From contig JAJDBP010000030.1 of assembly GCA_029261295.1 (NCBI GenBank), positions 1 through 56,031 of the forward strand: 56,031 nucleotides of DNA. The letters are read 5' to 3'. Of this stretch, positions 23,900-33,016 are shown in pieces (within the stretch, counting starts at the first letter, position 1; the number at the start of each line of letters is the position of its first letter). This stretch comes from Nitrospirales bacterium. GTDB taxonomy: Bacteria; Nitrospirota; Nitrospiria; Nitrospirales; UBA8639. The notes under the pieces were generated by a model. It had not been told where the DNA came from. It made no database searches and worked only from the letters and a program-made list of their open reading frames with translations. The translations under genes and the position numbers were made by a program.

Positions 23900-24655
23900 T
23901 TAGGCACTTTCGGAGGCCATTTTTTCCATTAATTCGTCGGATATCTCAAAATTTGCATGGACCTTCGCGACGTCTTCGTTTTCCTCTAAGAGATCCATGA
24001 GCTTTAAGGCTTGCTCTGCATCTCGGCCTTCAAGTTGGATGTGGTTTTGGGCGAGAAACGTGATGTCTGACAGGCTGGTTTCAATTTGGGCTTTCTGTAT
24101 CGCTTCTTTGACCGCTTCAAAATCGGTTGGTTCTGAGATCACTTCAAATCCACTGGGGGTCTGTTTGACGTCTTCGGCTCCAGCTTCCAAGACCAAGTCG
24201 AACAATTGCTCTTCAGTAATCGGTTGGTCTTCGATCACTAATAACCCTTTCTTTTGGAACTGCCATGCCACAGCCCCTGGCTCTGCCATGGTGCCATTAT
24301 GTTTCGTCAGAATATTACGGACTTCCGCGACTGCTCGGTTGCGTTTGTCAGTAGAAATTTCTAGGAGGAGTGCTGTTCCACCTGGTCCATATCCTTCAAG
24401 CATAAATTCTTCGAATTGTACTCCTGGGAGTTCCCCTGTCCCACGTTGAATGGCCCGCTTAACCGTATCGACTGGCATATTCACTTCTTTGGATTTCGCG
24501 ATGGCTTGGCGTAAGGCTGGATTGCCGTCAGGGTCTCCGCCACTTCGGGCAGCAATGGAAATTTCACGGATGACGCGGGTGAAGATTTTCCCGCGTTTAG
24601 CATCTTGGGCACCTTTATGACGTTTGATCGTTGACCAATGACTATGTCCACCCAT
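23900..24655 (-). CDS. yebC: YebC/PmpR-family protein (TACO1-like)
   Basis: 251 residues with the invariant start GGHSHWSTIKRHKGAQDAKR, then KIFTRVIREI, RAIQRGTGE and EGYGPGGTALL, the three-domain pattern of YebC. Family members have been described both as transcriptional regulators and, more recently, as ribosome-associated factors that help translate proline stretches. The start is preceded by AAGGATCG. It is probably co-transcribed with ruvA, a frequent pairing. Confidence 0.95.
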   Translation of the reverse strand: MGGHSHWSTIKRHKGAQDAKRGKIFTRVIREISIAARSGGDPDGNPALRQAIAKSKEVNMPVDTVKRAIQRGTGELPGVQFEEFMLEGYGPGGTALLLEISTDKRNRAVAEVRNILTKHNGTMAEPGAVAWQFQKKGLLVIEDQPITEEQLFDLVLEAGAEDVKQTPSGFEVISEPTDFEAVKEAIQKAQIETSLSDITFLAQNHIQLEGRDAEQALKLMDLLEENEDVAKVHANFEISDELMEKMASESA

Positions 24656-24862
24656 GCTCGCGATCCTTTTCCCTATTCAAAGGGGTCGACGGTGACAGAA
24701 ATTGTCTTCGCGTGGGCTTCTATCACAGTATTTGAAAAGGAGTCAATTCGCCAAAGTGCAGGGGAAATTGTCACGAAATCTATTGGAGACCTGTTGTTCT
24801 TCCGAATCTGAGGTTATATGGTAATCTGTTTTTCTGTTGTGAGTGATTGAGGGAAAGAAATT

Positions 24863-25831
24863 ATGCGTGTGGTCTTTATGGGAACCCCTGAATTCGCGGT
24901 TCCCACGCTTCAACATCTCTTCAATTCCGAATGTGCTGTTGTCGGTGTCGTTTGCCAACCGGATCGGCCAAGTGGGCGAGGGAAAAAGATCCAGTTTGGT
25001 CCCGTGAAAACATTTGCTCTGGCCCAGAACCTTCCGGTTGTCCAACCAGAGAAGATGAAAGCTCCAGAATTTATGGAGGTTCTTCGGTCGTGGAGTCCGG
25101 ATGTTATTGTGGTGGCGGCGTTTGGGCGCATATTGCCTCAAGCCATTCTCGATCTTCCTGCCAAAGGATGTCTGAATGTGCATGGGTCCCTGTTACCAAA
25201 ATATCGCGGAGCCGCTCCCATTCAATGGGCGGTCATCAATGGGGAACCCGAAACGGGTGTGACCATTATGGTCATGGATGCCGGCTTAGATACCGGCGCC
25301 ATTCTCGAACAAGCCGTGATGCCGATATCCGCTGAAGATACGGCAGGGGATGTTGCGGGTCGGATGGCCGAGATGGGTGGCAGTCTTTTGGTGCCTACAC
25401 TTCAAAAATGGGTGGCTGGTTCGATTACACCTCAGGTGCAAAATGAATCGCAATCGACCCTTGCCCCTATACTCAAGAAAGAAGACGGACTTCTTGATTG
25501 GAGCCAATCCGCCTCAACTTTAGCGAATCGAGTTCGGGGCTTATCACCATGGCCCGGCGGCTATACGTTTGTGAAAGGGGAGCGATGGGGAGTTTGGAAG
25601 GTGCAGGTTGAGGAGGCAGACGGGGATTCTCCGTTATCCATGAAAGGTAGTCATGTTGCGCCGGGAACGATTGTAGGAGTGACGAAACATGCTATCCAGG
25701 TTCAAACGGGCGACGGGGTTTTACATCTAAAAGACATTCAACCCGCGAATAAGAAGCGAATGGCTGTCACTCAGTATGTGGCTGGCCACCATATTGAAGT
25801 CGGCATGCAATTTCTGAGAGCAAGTGAGTAA
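24863..25831 (+). CDS. fmt: Methionyl-tRNA formyltransferase
   Basis: The 322-residue enzyme formylates initiator methionyl-tRNA using 10-formyl-tetrahydrofolate. The N-terminal Rossmann domain begins MRVVFMGTPEFAVPTL. The catalytic Asn/His/Asp set is in LNVHGSLLPKYRGAAPIQW and MDAGLDTGAIL. A C-terminal OB-like domain follows (VRGLSPWPGGYTF). Length and order are standard. GAGGGAAAG precedes the ATG. The def gene that usually accompanies it is not seen here; a small unknown gene and rsmA follow on the same strand. Confidence 0.96.
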   Translation: MRVVFMGTPEFAVPTLQHLFNSECAVVGVVCQPDRPSGRGKKIQFGPVKTFALAQNLPVVQPEKMKAPEFMEVLRSWSPDVIVVAAFGRILPQAILDLPAKGCLNVHGSLLPKYRGAAPIQWAVINGEPETGVTIMVMDAGLDTGAILEQAVMPISAEDTAGDVAGRMAEMGGSLLVPTLQKWVAGSITPQVQNESQSTLAPILKKEDGLLDWSQSASTLANRVRGLSPWPGGYTFVKGERWGVWKVQVEEADGDSPLSMKGSHVAPGTIVGVTKHAIQVQTGDGVLHLKDIQPANKKRMAVTQYVAGHHIEVGMQFLRASE

Positions 25832-25920
25832 GGTGAATCTGTCTAGCCAGGCTGGACAGCTTTGAAGATTTCTGGAGAAACGTTGGTGCTCAATGTACAT
25901 AGAAGGTAAAGGGGAAGCTC

Positions 25921-26235
25921 ATGAGTGAAGACACGGAAGAATTGTTGGCCTATATTCAAAGCCAAATAGAAGAAATCACGACCATTCACGCTGAGGCAGA
26001 AAAGGCTCTCAACGCGGTACAGGGGAAAGACCATGTCACGAAATGGAAACGGAAAGTGGTAGATGGCCTTGCGCCCCATGTCAGTCCTGAATATTTACAG
26101 CACATCACGAAGGAGTGGTTGGAAACGACGTACTTTGTGGGAGATGTCTTCGATGAGTTAGCGGATGAAGTCGATATGTGCCGCCGACATCTTAAAAAAC
26201 TGGCCAAAGATATACAAACGACGGGCATTCCCTGA
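25921..26235 (+). CDS. Small hypothetical helical protein
   Basis: A 104-residue, mostly helical acidic protein (EELLAYIQSQIEEITTIHAEAEKAL, ending VDMCRRHLKKLAKDIQ). No signal peptide, membrane helix or known motif. It sits between fmt and rsmA with short gaps (89 and 58 bases) and is likely in the same transcript. A run of GGGGAAG stands before the start. I do not recognise the family. Confidence 0.65.
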   Translation: MSEDTEELLAYIQSQIEEITTIHAEAEKALNAVQGKDHVTKWKRKVVDGLAPHVSPEYLQHITKEWLETTYFVGDVFDELADEVDMCRRHLKKLAKDIQTTGIP

Positions 26236-26293
26236 CGATCGTATCTCGACAATCCTATTTTTCATATCGGGTACTTCTTTTCCCTCACCTGTA

Positions 26294-27091
26294 ATGGCCA
26301 ATATTCCTCCTCATCCCCGCAAACGGTTGGGGCAACATTTTCTGATTGACCCTAATCTGATCCGAAAAATTGTCAGCCTAGCTGACCTCAAGTCTTCTGA
26401 TTCGGTCTGTGAAATTGGTCCGGGTGGCGGTGCGCTGACAGGGTTGTTGTGCCAGTCCGCTAAGCAAGTGTTGGCCTTAGAAGTAGATCCCAGGATGGTG
26501 GAATTTTTGAAGACTGAATTGGTTGGGCACGACAATCTTGTTGTCCAAGAGCAGGACGCCCTCAAATATCATTTCGATCAGTTAGAGCCGTCTTCCGTGG
26601 TAGTGGCGAATCTTCCTTATAATATTTCGACGCCCATCATGTTTCGATTATTAGAGGCGCAACAACATATTAGCCGGATGGTGTTGATGGTTCAGCAGGA
26701 GGTGGCCAAACGATTGGTGGCGAAGCCGAGTACCAAAGACTATGGAGTGTTGACTGTGATGGTACAGCATCTGGCCGAGGTACGGTTTGGTTTCAAGGTT
26801 TCCAGGAAATGTTTCCGTCCGGTTCCGGATGTGGATTCAGGTGTTGTGCGTTTGGATATGCGACAGGATTCTGTGGGGAAATATCAAGGCTTAGCCCATT
26901 TTCAAAAGGTAGTCCGTTCTGCATTTGGTCAACGTCGGAAAACCCTCCTCAATGCTTTTCGTTCCGCAGGCATCTCATTCGAATGCTTAGAGCGAGCCCA
27001 ACAGGACACGGAAATTTCTCTGGCCCGTCGCGCAGAGACTCTATCCGTTCAGGAGTTTCAGGCCTTAAGCAGGGTTTTGTCTTTCGGTTAA
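26294..27091 (+). CDS. rsmA: 16S rRNA (adenine(1518)-N6/adenine(1519)-N6)-dimethyltransferase
   Basis: The enzyme (KsgA/RsmA, about 265 residues) dimethylates two adenines in the last hairpin of 16S rRNA. The ATG at 26294 gives the normal start, PHPRKRLGQHFLIDPNLIRKI; an upstream in-frame start would add 43 unrelated residues and overlap the preceding gene. The SAM loop is CEIGPGGGALTGLL and the catalytic motif NLPYNIS. A C-terminal helical domain (RKTLLNAFRSAG) is present. Confidence 0.95.
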   Translation: MANIPPHPRKRLGQHFLIDPNLIRKIVSLADLKSSDSVCEIGPGGGALTGLLCQSAKQVLALEVDPRMVEFLKTELVGHDNLVVQEQDALKYHFDQLEPSSVVVANLPYNISTPIMFRLLEAQQHISRMVLMVQQEVAKRLVAKPSTKDYGVLTVMVQHLAEVRFGFKVSRKCFRPVPDVDSGVVRLDMRQDSVGKYQGLAHFQKVVRSAFGQRRKTLLNAFRSAGISFECLERAQQDTEISLARRAETLSVQEFQALSRVLSFG

Positions 27092-27189
27092 CAACCGTTC
27101 CCTAATATAACCCTTTTCTTTGGAGTAGCATATTCGAATATCCTAAGGGTTGTTTGCTCGATAGAAACCCTTATGGTACGATTTTTTGT

Positions 27190-29568
27190 ATGAGTATTTT
27201 CCCGAGTAAGAAGGAAGCCAAAAAGAAAAAGACCCCTCAAGAATCTTCTTCATTAACCGTTCAAATTGCAGGAGTTTTTCTGGCCACGGCTGGAATTTTG
27301 TGGTTACTGAGCCTTTTGACTTTCTCCTCAACCGACCCCGTTCTCTTTTTCCCTCATTCTTCATCGCAACTGGTTCCAGACAATGCCGTGGGTCTTGTGG
27401 GCTCGACGCTTGCCTTTTCTTTATTGAAGATGCTGGGCGGAGGTTCATTTGTACTCCCGTTGCTCTTTGTGGGGTTTGGGCTGACGGTTCTGTGGTCGGA
27501 ACGACTGCAAGTGAGCCTGGTTGGCGTGTTGGGTTCGTTATTGGCCATTTTGTCGGTCAGCGCGTTGCTGCATTTGCAGGCATCTCCTCTCGTGAAGGCT
27601 GATGCTTTTGGGCTCAATACTGGAGGATTTGTGGGCCAGGGACTTTCGGAAGTCTTGGGAACTTATTTTGCCTCGACTGGTGCCATCATTATTTTAGGGG
27701 CCATGTTATTAGTGGCCTTTTTGTTGTTGGTTCCCGTGTCTCTTGGACAAATGGTCCGTGGGCTGATCACTCTTGGGGGAATCATATGGGATCACTTAGC
27801 AACATCCCTCGCGGCTCTGAAGGAGCGTGAATGGCGAACACAGGATTCCGAACCGAAAAAGAATAAATCTATTCGTATCAATCGAGAAATAGCAGCGCGA
27901 GGAGGAATTGGGAATTTGGGGTTGGATTCCATCCTGGAATCGTCCAAGGGATCAAAGACACCATCTGAGACGAATCCCGCTCTTCTTGACGCAGAGCCAC
28001 GCTTGGCTTTGACTGATCAAATCGACAATGACTATCTGGTGCGTAAAACCGTCGGGGAAGCGTACAAAATGCCTTCTCCAGTTGAACTTCTGGATACGCA
28101 TGCCGCTCGGGCGGCGCATCAGACCGATTCGGTGTTGAAATCTCAATCGGACATTTTGGTGCAAACATTGGGCAGCTTTGGGATCGAGGGCAGTGTGACG
28201 GATGTGCATCCTGGGCCGGTGATTACGATGTATGAATTCGCACCAGGACCAGGCATTAAAGTCGCACGGATTGTCACCTTGGCCGATGATTTGGCGATGG
28301 CCCTGAAGGCCTTGAAAGTGCGGGTCGTGGCTCCTCTGCCTAACAAATCAACGGTGGGCATTGAAGTCCCCAATCCGCAGCGGGAAACGGTGGGCTTAAA
28401 AGATATGTTGACCTCGGAGGCCTTTGCCAAAGCCCGGTCAAAATTGGCGCTGGCTCTGGGAAAGGATATTTATGGGCGTCCTGTCGTCACCGATTTACGC
28501 ACCATGCCTCATCTGCTGGTAGCGGGTGCGACTGGTTCTGGCAAAAGTGTGGGATTAAATTGCTTGCTTTTGAATATTTTGTTCACCGCTCATCCTGATG
28601 AGGTCAAACTCCTCCTGGTAGACCCCAAGGTGTTGGAGTTACAAGTCTATGATGGGATCCCGCATCTCATTCGACCTGTCATTACTAATCCGAAAGAAGC
28701 GGCCCGTGGTCTCAGCTGGGTGGTGCAGGAAATGGAACGGCGTTACCGAGTGTTGGCCGAATTGGGTGTTCGGAATATTGATGCCTATAATCGGAAAGTA
28801 GTGGAACTTCAAGAATCCGGCTCGGCTGGGCGGAGTAAAAAGAAGTTAAGTAAAGGGCAATCGATGGATCTTGAAGAGGCACCTTCTCTCGAAACTCCGA
28901 TTGAAGATCATACGCCTTTACCTTATATCGTTGTAGTGATTGATGAATTTGCAGATTTGATGATGGTGGCTCCAAAAGATATTGAAGATCGGATTGCCCG
29001 ACTTGCTCAAATGGCGAGGGCCTCCGGGATTCATCTCATTCTTGCGACGCAGCGGCCTTCTGTGGATGTGGTGACGGGGATTATCAAGGCGAACTTCCCT
29101 GCGCGAATTGCCTATCAGGTGTCCTCGAAAACCGATTCACGCACGATTTTAGATGCGAATGGGGCAGAGAGTTTACTAGGAAAAGGTGATATGCTGTTTT
29201 TAGCGTCAGGGACTGGGCGCATTGTTCGATTACATGGCCCTTATGTCTCAGATGAAGAAGTTCGGAATGTTGTTGAATGGGTCAAGGGGCAGGCGTCTCC
29301 AGTTTATGATCAAACGGCTTTGGCGGCGGCGGAAGAATCGTCAACTAAGGATCAAGCTGAAGATGAAACGTACGAACGAGCTCGGGAATTAATTATGACG
29401 ACTGGACAAGCTTCTGCTTCCTTTATCCAGCGGCGCCTCCGGGTGGGGTACCCTCGTGCGGCTCGCATGATTGAACAAATGGAAGAAGAGGGGCTGGTGA
29501 GTGCTCCAGGGCGGGATGGACGTAGGGAAGTCTTGGCCAGAGGAACAGCTACAGCGGAGATTGGATGA
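27190..29568 (+). CDS. ftsK: DNA translocase FtsK
   Basis: About 792 residues from the ATG at 27190; a TTG at 27154 is an alternative. The N-terminal 170 residues hold four membrane helices for anchoring at the septum, then a fairly short linker. The motor has Walker A GATGSGKSVG near residue 443, Walker B IVVVIDEFADLMM, and ATQRPSVDVVTG. The C-terminal gamma winged helix (ARELIMTTGQASASFIQRRL) reads KOPS DNA to direct chromosome dimer resolution. It hands over to lolA by an ATGA overlap, a common gene order. Confidence 0.96.
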   Translation: MSIFPSKKEAKKKKTPQESSSLTVQIAGVFLATAGILWLLSLLTFSSTDPVLFFPHSSSQLVPDNAVGLVGSTLAFSLLKMLGGGSFVLPLLFVGFGLTVLWSERLQVSLVGVLGSLLAILSVSALLHLQASPLVKADAFGLNTGGFVGQGLSEVLGTYFASTGAIIILGAMLLVAFLLLVPVSLGQMVRGLITLGGIIWDHLATSLAALKEREWRTQDSEPKKNKSIRINREIAARGGIGNLGLDSILESSKGSKTPSETNPALLDAEPRLALTDQIDNDYLVRKTVGEAYKMPSPVELLDTHAARAAHQTDSVLKSQSDILVQTLGSFGIEGSVTDVHPGPVITMYEFAPGPGIKVARIVTLADDLAMALKALKVRVVAPLPNKSTVGIEVPNPQRETVGLKDMLTSEAFAKARSKLALALGKDIYGRPVVTDLRTMPHLLVAGATGSGKSVGLNCLLLNILFTAHPDEVKLLLVDPKVLELQVYDGIPHLIRPVITNPKEAARGLSWVVQEMERRYRVLAELGVRNIDAYNRKVVELQESGSAGRSKKKLSKGQSMDLEEAPSLETPIEDHTPLPYIVVVIDEFADLMMVAPKDIEDRIARLAQMARASGIHLILATQRPSVDVVTGIIKANFPARIAYQVSSKTDSRTILDANGAESLLGKGDMLFLASGTGRIVRLHGPYVSDEEVRNVVEWVKGQASPVYDQTALAAAEESSTKDQAEDETYERARELIMTTGQASASFIQRRLRVGYPRAARMIEQMEEEGLVSAPGRDGRREVLARGTATAEIG

Positions 29569-30251
29569 AGAAGAACCGTATTCCATGGCAATTTATCGTT
29601 TTCTGGGGAATGATTCTTCTTTTGTCCGGATTTCCTGCCTTTGCCTCCAAGACGGATGATCTTGTTGGTCGTGTGGATAATCGTTATGCCAAGACTCAAG
29701 ATTTGCAAGGCTCGTTTACTCAAGAAACCATTATTGAAGGATTTGAATCGGGATTTAAATCGAATGGAAAGTTCTATCTAAAAAAGCCAGGGCTCTTACG
29801 CTGGGATTATCTTGAACCGTCGAAAGAGCATATTTATGTCGATGGCGATGCCGTGATGATGTATGTGCCTGAACATCAACAAGTAGTGAAAGGTACGCTT
29901 ACACAAATTTCAGCTTCTAAGGGCCCCTTAGCTCTTCTTTTAGGTGTAGGGAAGCTGTCTCAACAATTCACGGTGTTGGAATCTTCTGAGTCTACAAAAA
30001 ATACGCAGAAATTGCCGAAATTGACTCTAGCTCCTAATCCAGTTGGAGAAACAGCGCCAACAATAAGAAAAATTCAACTGCAATTATTTCCAGAATCCTA
30101 TCTTATCCAGACCATCACGATTTTTGAAACGAGTGGGAATATATCCCGAGTCCATTTTCAAGATATTGAGGTGAATCAGGGGCTTCTGGACGATCACCTG
30201 AAATTTACGGTTCCACCGGATGTGGTGGTGGTAGATTTTCCAACCTTCTAA
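29565..30251 (+). CDS. lolA: Outer-membrane lipoprotein carrier protein LolA
   Basis: 228 residues with a signal peptide (basic MKKNR, hydrophobic FIVFWGMILLLSGFPAFA). The mature part has the LolA features: QDLQGSFTQETIIEG, GKFYLKKPGLLRWDYLEP and a hydrophobic cavity-forming fold. It ferries lipoproteins through the periplasm from LolCDE to LolB. Somewhat longer than E. coli LolA because of an insertion around residues 145-165. Translationally coupled to ftsK by a 4-base overlap. Its presence confirms a diderm envelope. Confidence 0.9.
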   Translation: MKKNRIPWQFIVFWGMILLLSGFPAFASKTDDLVGRVDNRYAKTQDLQGSFTQETIIEGFESGFKSNGKFYLKKPGLLRWDYLEPSKEHIYVDGDAVMMYVPEHQQVVKGTLTQISASKGPLALLLGVGKLSQQFTVLESSESTKNTQKLPKLTLAPNPVGETAPTIRKIQLQLFPESYLIQTITIFETSGNISRVHFQDIEVNQGLLDDHLKFTVPPDVVVVDFPTF

Positions 30252-30309
30252 TACGCAAGGTGTGAATGGATGCGGAATTTTCGGAAATTTTCAAGAAGGG
30301 TGAGCGTCA

Positions 30310-30786
30310 ATGGCTGAACGTATCTTAGTCGTAGATGATGATACTGGAGTCAGGGAAGCCTTGTCAGAGTTTTTGTTGTCTCTCGGGTATGTCGTGGTGG
30401 CTGTTGATAATGGCGAGGAAGCCCTAACCGAATATGGAAAGGGCGATTTTGATGTGGTCATGGCTGATCTGATAATGCCCAATATGGATGGCATGGAATT
30501 ATTGCGACGCATCCGTGAAATAAAAAATAATGAAGTGATCTTCCTGATGATTACCGGTCACCCTTCTATAGGTACGGCAGTTGAGGCCATCAATCGAGGG
30601 GCGGATGATTACATTACTAAGCCGTTTCATTTGGAAGATGTGAAATTACGCATTTCGAAGGCCATTGAAAAGCAAACGTTGAAAGGTCGGCTCAAAACAG
30701 CACAAGGGTTAGCTTGGGGCCTCATGTTGTCCATTCCTCTTTGGCTGCTTCTAGGGATTATTCTAGTTATCCTGTTTAAGGGGTAA
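30310..30786 (+). CDS. Membrane-tethered single-domain response regulator
   Basis: 158 residues. Residues 1-122 form a complete receiver: acidic pocket Asp10/Asp11 (LVVDDD), phosphoacceptor Asp53 (VMADLIMP), Thr82 (MITG) and Lys104 (ITKPF). There is no output domain; instead residues about 135-156 form a strongly hydrophobic helix (GLMLSIPLWLLLGIILVILF) ending FKG. Receivers are normally soluble, so this one appears anchored to the inner membrane by its tail. No histidine kinase is adjacent. It follows lolA after 58 bases in the same direction. Confidence 0.9.
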   Translation: MAERILVVDDDTGVREALSEFLLSLGYVVVAVDNGEEALTEYGKGDFDVVMADLIMPNMDGMELLRRIREIKNNEVIFLMITGHPSIGTAVEAINRGADDYITKPFHLEDVKLRISKAIEKQTLKGRLKTAQGLAWGLMLSIPLWLLLGIILVILFKG

Positions 30787-30846
30787 CGGTATTCCCTCCT
30801 CTCCGTTGTCCTTCTGTCATGTTTGTCCTGCAAGTTTAGGTTGAGT

Positions 30847-31431
30847 ATGAAGGTGAGCGGTAAACAACGTGTGTCTAGGGGCATCTTATTGATGGTAATC
30901 GGGGTTTTGGCCGTCCTTCCTAGCGCTTCTCATTCTTTTAACCGCCATATAAAAGAAGATCCAGTAAAAACGTTAAACAAATATTTATCCTTGGATAAAA
31001 AGGGAGCTCGATTAGAGGCGTCTTCCTGGCAAGTCATTGACCCGTATGTAGACTGGGAGGATGAAATTTCGTGGGGCCAAGTCGTGGTTATCTCGAAATA
31101 TCACATTGTGGATGATGTGAGACAATGGGAAATTATTAGTGGGCTTGAAGCCAAAATTCCCGTGGTGTTTGATGTGGTAGGAACCATGCATTGGGAAAGT
31201 GTGACTTTTGTTCCTGATCCGCACCAGGAATCTTATTTGTTTCATATCAAAGCCGTATACGATCGATGGCAAATTATTCATCCTCAATTGCCCCCTCATG
31301 TTGGTCGACAACGTTTGATAAATTTTGTGCGATGGACAGAATTGAGTGAACCTGAGGTCGAGAGAAAAGCTTTATTTGCCTCATTAAAAAAACAATTAGA
31401 AACGAATAACCAGAAAGATATTCAGAAATGA
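30847..31431 (+). CDS. Hypothetical secreted protein
   Basis: About 194 residues from the ATG at 30847 (a TTG eight codons earlier is possible). It has a signal peptide (basic start, hydrophobic GILLMVIGVLAVLPSASHS). The mature part has repeated aromatic/acidic strands, for example DPYVDWEDEISWGQVVV and YLFHIKAVYDRWQIIHP, suggesting a beta-rich periplasmic protein. I cannot assign a family. Its stop overlaps the gph start by four bases. Confidence 0.7.
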   Translation: MKVSGKQRVSRGILLMVIGVLAVLPSASHSFNRHIKEDPVKTLNKYLSLDKKGARLEASSWQVIDPYVDWEDEISWGQVVVISKYHIVDDVRQWEIISGLEAKIPVVFDVVGTMHWESVTFVPDPHQESYLFHIKAVYDRWQIIHPQLPPHVGRQRLINFVRWTELSEPEVERKALFASLKKQLETNNQKDIQK

Positions 31432-32075
31432 CCAGATGGCGAGCCGAGGTATTGTTTTTCGATTTCGATGGAACGTTAATTGATTCCAAGGTGGATATTG
31501 CCACGGCGGTGAATCTCACCCTTGGAGATTTGGGATTGCCACTTCGTTCGGTTGATGAGATTTTTAGTTTTGTGGGCGATGGCGTGAAGCGGCTGCTCCG
31601 TCTTTCGGTTGGAGAGGGGAATCAGGAGCAGTATGAGCGGGCTCTCAAAGTGTTTCGGCTCCATTATTTAGAGCATTGTGTTCAGACAACAAGATGGTAT
31701 CCAGGAATTTGGGAGGTGCTTCACCATTATAAGGATAGAAAAATGGTCATTGTCACCAACAAATCTTTGGAGTATACCCTTGCTATTGTTGATGGTTTAC
31801 AAGCCCGGGATGTGTTTCAACATGTGGAAGCCCCACGTGATACAAGTGAGCTCAAGCCTGAGCCGGTTATGTTGGAACGAGCTCTCAAGGCCTTGGGAGC
31901 TGATCCGGCTAGCACTGTCATGATTGGTGATAGCACCAATGATGTTCGCGCGGCTCAAGCCGCGGGAATTCGCGCTTGTGCTGTGGGCTATGGTTACGGC
32001 AATCGCGAACGAGTAGCCGCTTTGAAACCGGATTTTTTTTGTGAGACCCCAGGAGATCTCATCAATCTATGGTAA
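31428..32075 (+). CDS. gph: HAD-family phosphatase, phosphoglycolate phosphatase-like
   Basis: 215 residues of HAD superfamily subclass I with a helical cap. Motif I FFDFDGTLIDSKVD with both catalytic aspartates, motif II IVTNKS, motif III Lys (SELKPEP) and motif IV MIGDSTNDVRAA are all present and closely match Gph, which removes phosphate from 2-phosphoglycolate. Related PGP/PPaX phosphatases are hard to exclude. It overlaps the upstream gene by ATGA and is followed by thrH. Confidence 0.88.
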   Translation: MTRWRAEVLFFDFDGTLIDSKVDIATAVNLTLGDLGLPLRSVDEIFSFVGDGVKRLLRLSVGEGNQEQYERALKVFRLHYLEHCVQTTRWYPGIWEVLHHYKDRKMVIVTNKSLEYTLAIVDGLQARDVFQHVEAPRDTSELKPEPVMLERALKALGADPASTVMIGDSTNDVRAAQAAGIRACAVGYGYGNRERVAALKPDFFCETPGDLINLW

Positions 32076-32210
32076 TGGGCATTGGGAAATTCATTGAATG
32101 TTATCTGGGAGTTGTGACGCAGCCAGCAATTCTTTTATGATCACCAGGATTATTGTTTCTTGTTTTTCCTCCAAATAACAGCCGCGATGAACCTAGCCTA
32201 GGATTGAAAA

Positions 32211-32831
32211 TTGGTACAACCTGTCATTACATGCTTGGATATGGAGGGCGTCTTGTTTCCGGAAATCTGGCTGGGATTGGCTGATAAGGTTGGATTACAG
32301 GAACTTCGTCTTACCACTCGGGATATTGCTGATTACGATGTCTTGATGAAGAAGCGGTTGGATGTGTTGTGGGCTCACCACATTTCGATTCATGATATTC
32401 ATGAAGTTGTTCGGGGAATCTCACCTCTACCTGGTGTGCCAGAATTTATGGCATGGCTAAGGCCTCGGTCTCAGGTGATTATACTATCGGATACTTTTTA
32501 TGAGTTTGTGCAGCCCCTGATGGAAAAACTTCAATTTCCTACTATTTTTTGCCATAGCTTGGATATCAATAGTGAAGGAATGATCACCAATTATTTTCTT
32601 CGTCAGAAAGATCAGAAACGAAAAGCTGTCAGTGCCTTAAAGAATTTAGGATTCAAGGTATTGGCAGGCGGTGATTCTTATAATGATGTTTCTATGTTAC
32701 AAGAGGCCGATGCTGGGTTTTTCTTTTGTCCCCCCGATTCTATTGTCCAGGAATACCCTCAGTTTCCTGTCGCCAAAACGTATCAAGAATTTCAAGAGCA
32801 TTTTGCTCGTGCTGGCGGGTTTTCTCCTTGA
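32211..32831 (+). CDS. thrH: Phosphoserine phosphatase/homoserine phosphotransferase ThrH
   Basis: 206 residues of the HAD superfamily. The sequence follows Pseudomonas ThrH very closely: CLDMEGVLFPEIWLGLADKV, TTRDIADYDVLMKKRLDVL, VIILSDTFYEFVQPLM and GGDSYNDVSML. ThrH dephosphorylates phosphoserine and can transfer phosphate to homoserine, joining serine and threonine synthesis. The start appears to be TTG, with AGGA upstream; no suitable ATG lies near. It probably belongs with the gph transcript, 135 bases earlier. Confidence 0.93.
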   Translation: MVQPVITCLDMEGVLFPEIWLGLADKVGLQELRLTTRDIADYDVLMKKRLDVLWAHHISIHDIHEVVRGISPLPGVPEFMAWLRPRSQVIILSDTFYEFVQPLMEKLQFPTIFCHSLDINSEGMITNYFLRQKDQKRKAVSALKNLGFKVLAGGDSYNDVSMLQEADAGFFFCPPDSIVQEYPQFPVAKTYQEFQEHFARAGGFSP

Positions 32832-33016
32832 CCCCTGACCTATTCGGCTAGAGACTGTGCCTGGTCAGTTAGATTGTGCTATGTTTCCCCCACTTCATGA
32901 GATCCGGTTGATCTCCAACAGTTTACCTCCCCCACGAAACGTTTTCCCTTCAAAAAGCCTTAATAGTGTGAGGTTATGGAGGGGGTTAATACCAAATAAA
33001 GAAAGGAGTCTGAAGA

